64,000 bases of DNA from Clostridium sp. C8-1-8 (GTDB taxonomy: Bacteria > Bacillota > Clostridia > Clostridiales > Clostridiaceae). How positions within the stretch are numbered: position 1 is the first letter of the stretch; each line of letters begins with the position of its first letter. Made by a program: the position numbers and the translations under genes. Of this stretch, positions 63,612-64,000 are shown piece after piece. The stretch lies in the NCBI RefSeq assembly GCF_009928445.1, contig NZ_JAABNO010000006.1:1-64000 (forward strand), read 5' to 3'. Under the pieces are notes generated by a model. It ran no database searches and was not told the DNA's origin. It saw only the letters and a list, made by a program, of their open reading frames with translations.

Positions 63612-64000
63612 TTATTCTAAATGCTCTTTAGCAATCTTAATTTCTTGCTCATTTTTCTTTGATGAAATCATTATATGTTCATCTGTTTCTACAATTATTA
63701 AATCATTTATTCCATTCAATAATATCTTTTTCTTTGTTAGTACTATATTATTGTTTGACTTAAATGGATATCCACTGGCATTAAATACATTACCATTTAT
63801 ATCTTTATCTGAGTATCTGTCTATACTAGTCCAGTTTCCAACATCATCCCATCCGAAATTACACGGTATAACATATATCCTGTCATACCTTTCCATTATA
63901 GCATAATCTACAGATATATTATCAGTCTTATGATAGTTATTGTCTATATATTTCTGAAGTTTTTCTTCCTCAAGTATTGGTACTTCTTTTAAGGCATCAT
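63612..64000 (-). CDS. manC: Mannose-1-phosphate guanylyltransferase, C-terminal part (cut by window edge)
   Basis: About 128 codons are visible, open to the edge; the ATG at 63896 is internal. The text includes ISVDYAIMERYDRIYVIPC, NFGWDDVGNWTSIDRY and NDLIIVETDEHIMI, which mark the catalytic-domain end of ManC/GMP. It supplies GDP-mannose to the linked transferases. No fused isomerase domain follows, so this is the short form. Confidence 0.9.
   Translation of the reverse strand, partial: DALKEVPILEEEKLQKYIDNNYHKTDNISVDYAIMERYDRIYVIPCNFGWDDVGNWTSIDRYSDKDINGNVFNASGYPFKSNNNIVLTKKKILLNGINDLIIVETDEHIMISSKKNEQEIKIAKEHLE

Overview
The window looks like a stretch of a low-GC, spore-forming, anaerobic Firmicute of the genus Clostridium or a close relative. 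The pointers are the very AT-rich intergenic DNA, strong AGGAGG-type ribosome binding sites, T-box leaders ahead of leuS and trpS, a clostridial 'reverse' rubrerythrin, a GerK-type spore germination locus with gerKB divergent from gerKA-gerKC, and an iron-containing butanol-dehydrogenase-like enzyme. There are 55 protein-coding features (two cut by the window edges), most of them on the minus strand. I see no rRNA, tRNA, insertion sequence, prophage or CRISPR array.

Layout. 0-7 kb: a fragment of a polymorphic-toxin-like C-terminus at the left edge, a secreted Ig/FN3-like protein, an O-antigen-ligase-like membrane protein, a nucleoid-associated protein operon, a CYTH protein, and a CPBP protease divergent from a TetR regulator across a palindrome. 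7-16 kb: reverse rubrerythrin, then a five-gene minus-strand operon (two permeases, a lipoprotein binding protein, a YesM-like kinase and a YesN-like regulator), which is a sugar uptake and sensing module without its own ATPase. 15-21 kb: a GT39 mannosyl/aminoarabinosyl-type transferase, an LCP cell-wall ligase and a chemoreceptor. 21-27 kb: T-box/leuS, a membrane histidine kinase, a spermidine-synthase-like protein and a HesB-like protein. 27-31 kb: a three-gene operon of a 22-residue-repeat protein, a MoxR-type AAA+ ATPase and a metallopeptidase/VWA protein. 31-38 kb: flavodoxin-fold oxidoreductase, RelQ alarmone synthetase, DUF2225 protein, soluble chemoreceptor, and an ArsR regulator ahead of a four-domain CoA-disulfide reductase/rhodanese/TusA/DsrE fusion. 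38-47 kb: phosphoesterase, an orphan FlhB-C-terminal/FliK-like pair, tyrS, a P-loop protein, an AlbA_2 protein and a GAF-GGDEF protein. 47-54 kb: gerKC/gerKA and divergent gerKB, small zinc-ribbon and membrane proteins, an ECF S component and T-box/trpS. 54-64 kb: GT2/GtrA pair, galU, alcohol dehydrogenase, and an exopolysaccharide operon (two GT2, a Wzy-like polymerase, a GT4, and manC) that runs off the right edge.

How the parts fit. Surface glycan genes (O-antigen ligase-like, GT39, LCP, GT2/GtrA, galU, Wzy, GT4, ManC) form the largest functional theme but are scattered. Two aminoacyl-tRNA synthetases are controlled by T-boxes whose specifier codons, CTC and TGG, can be read directly. The least conventional units are the repeat/MoxR/VWA operon, the ArsR-controlled sulfur-trafficking fusion with a perfect 22-bp palindrome lying in the spacer and -10 of its promoter, and the flagellar-export-like FliK/FlhB-C pair without other flagellar genes nearby. 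All functional calls rest on reading motifs by eye; no database search was run.
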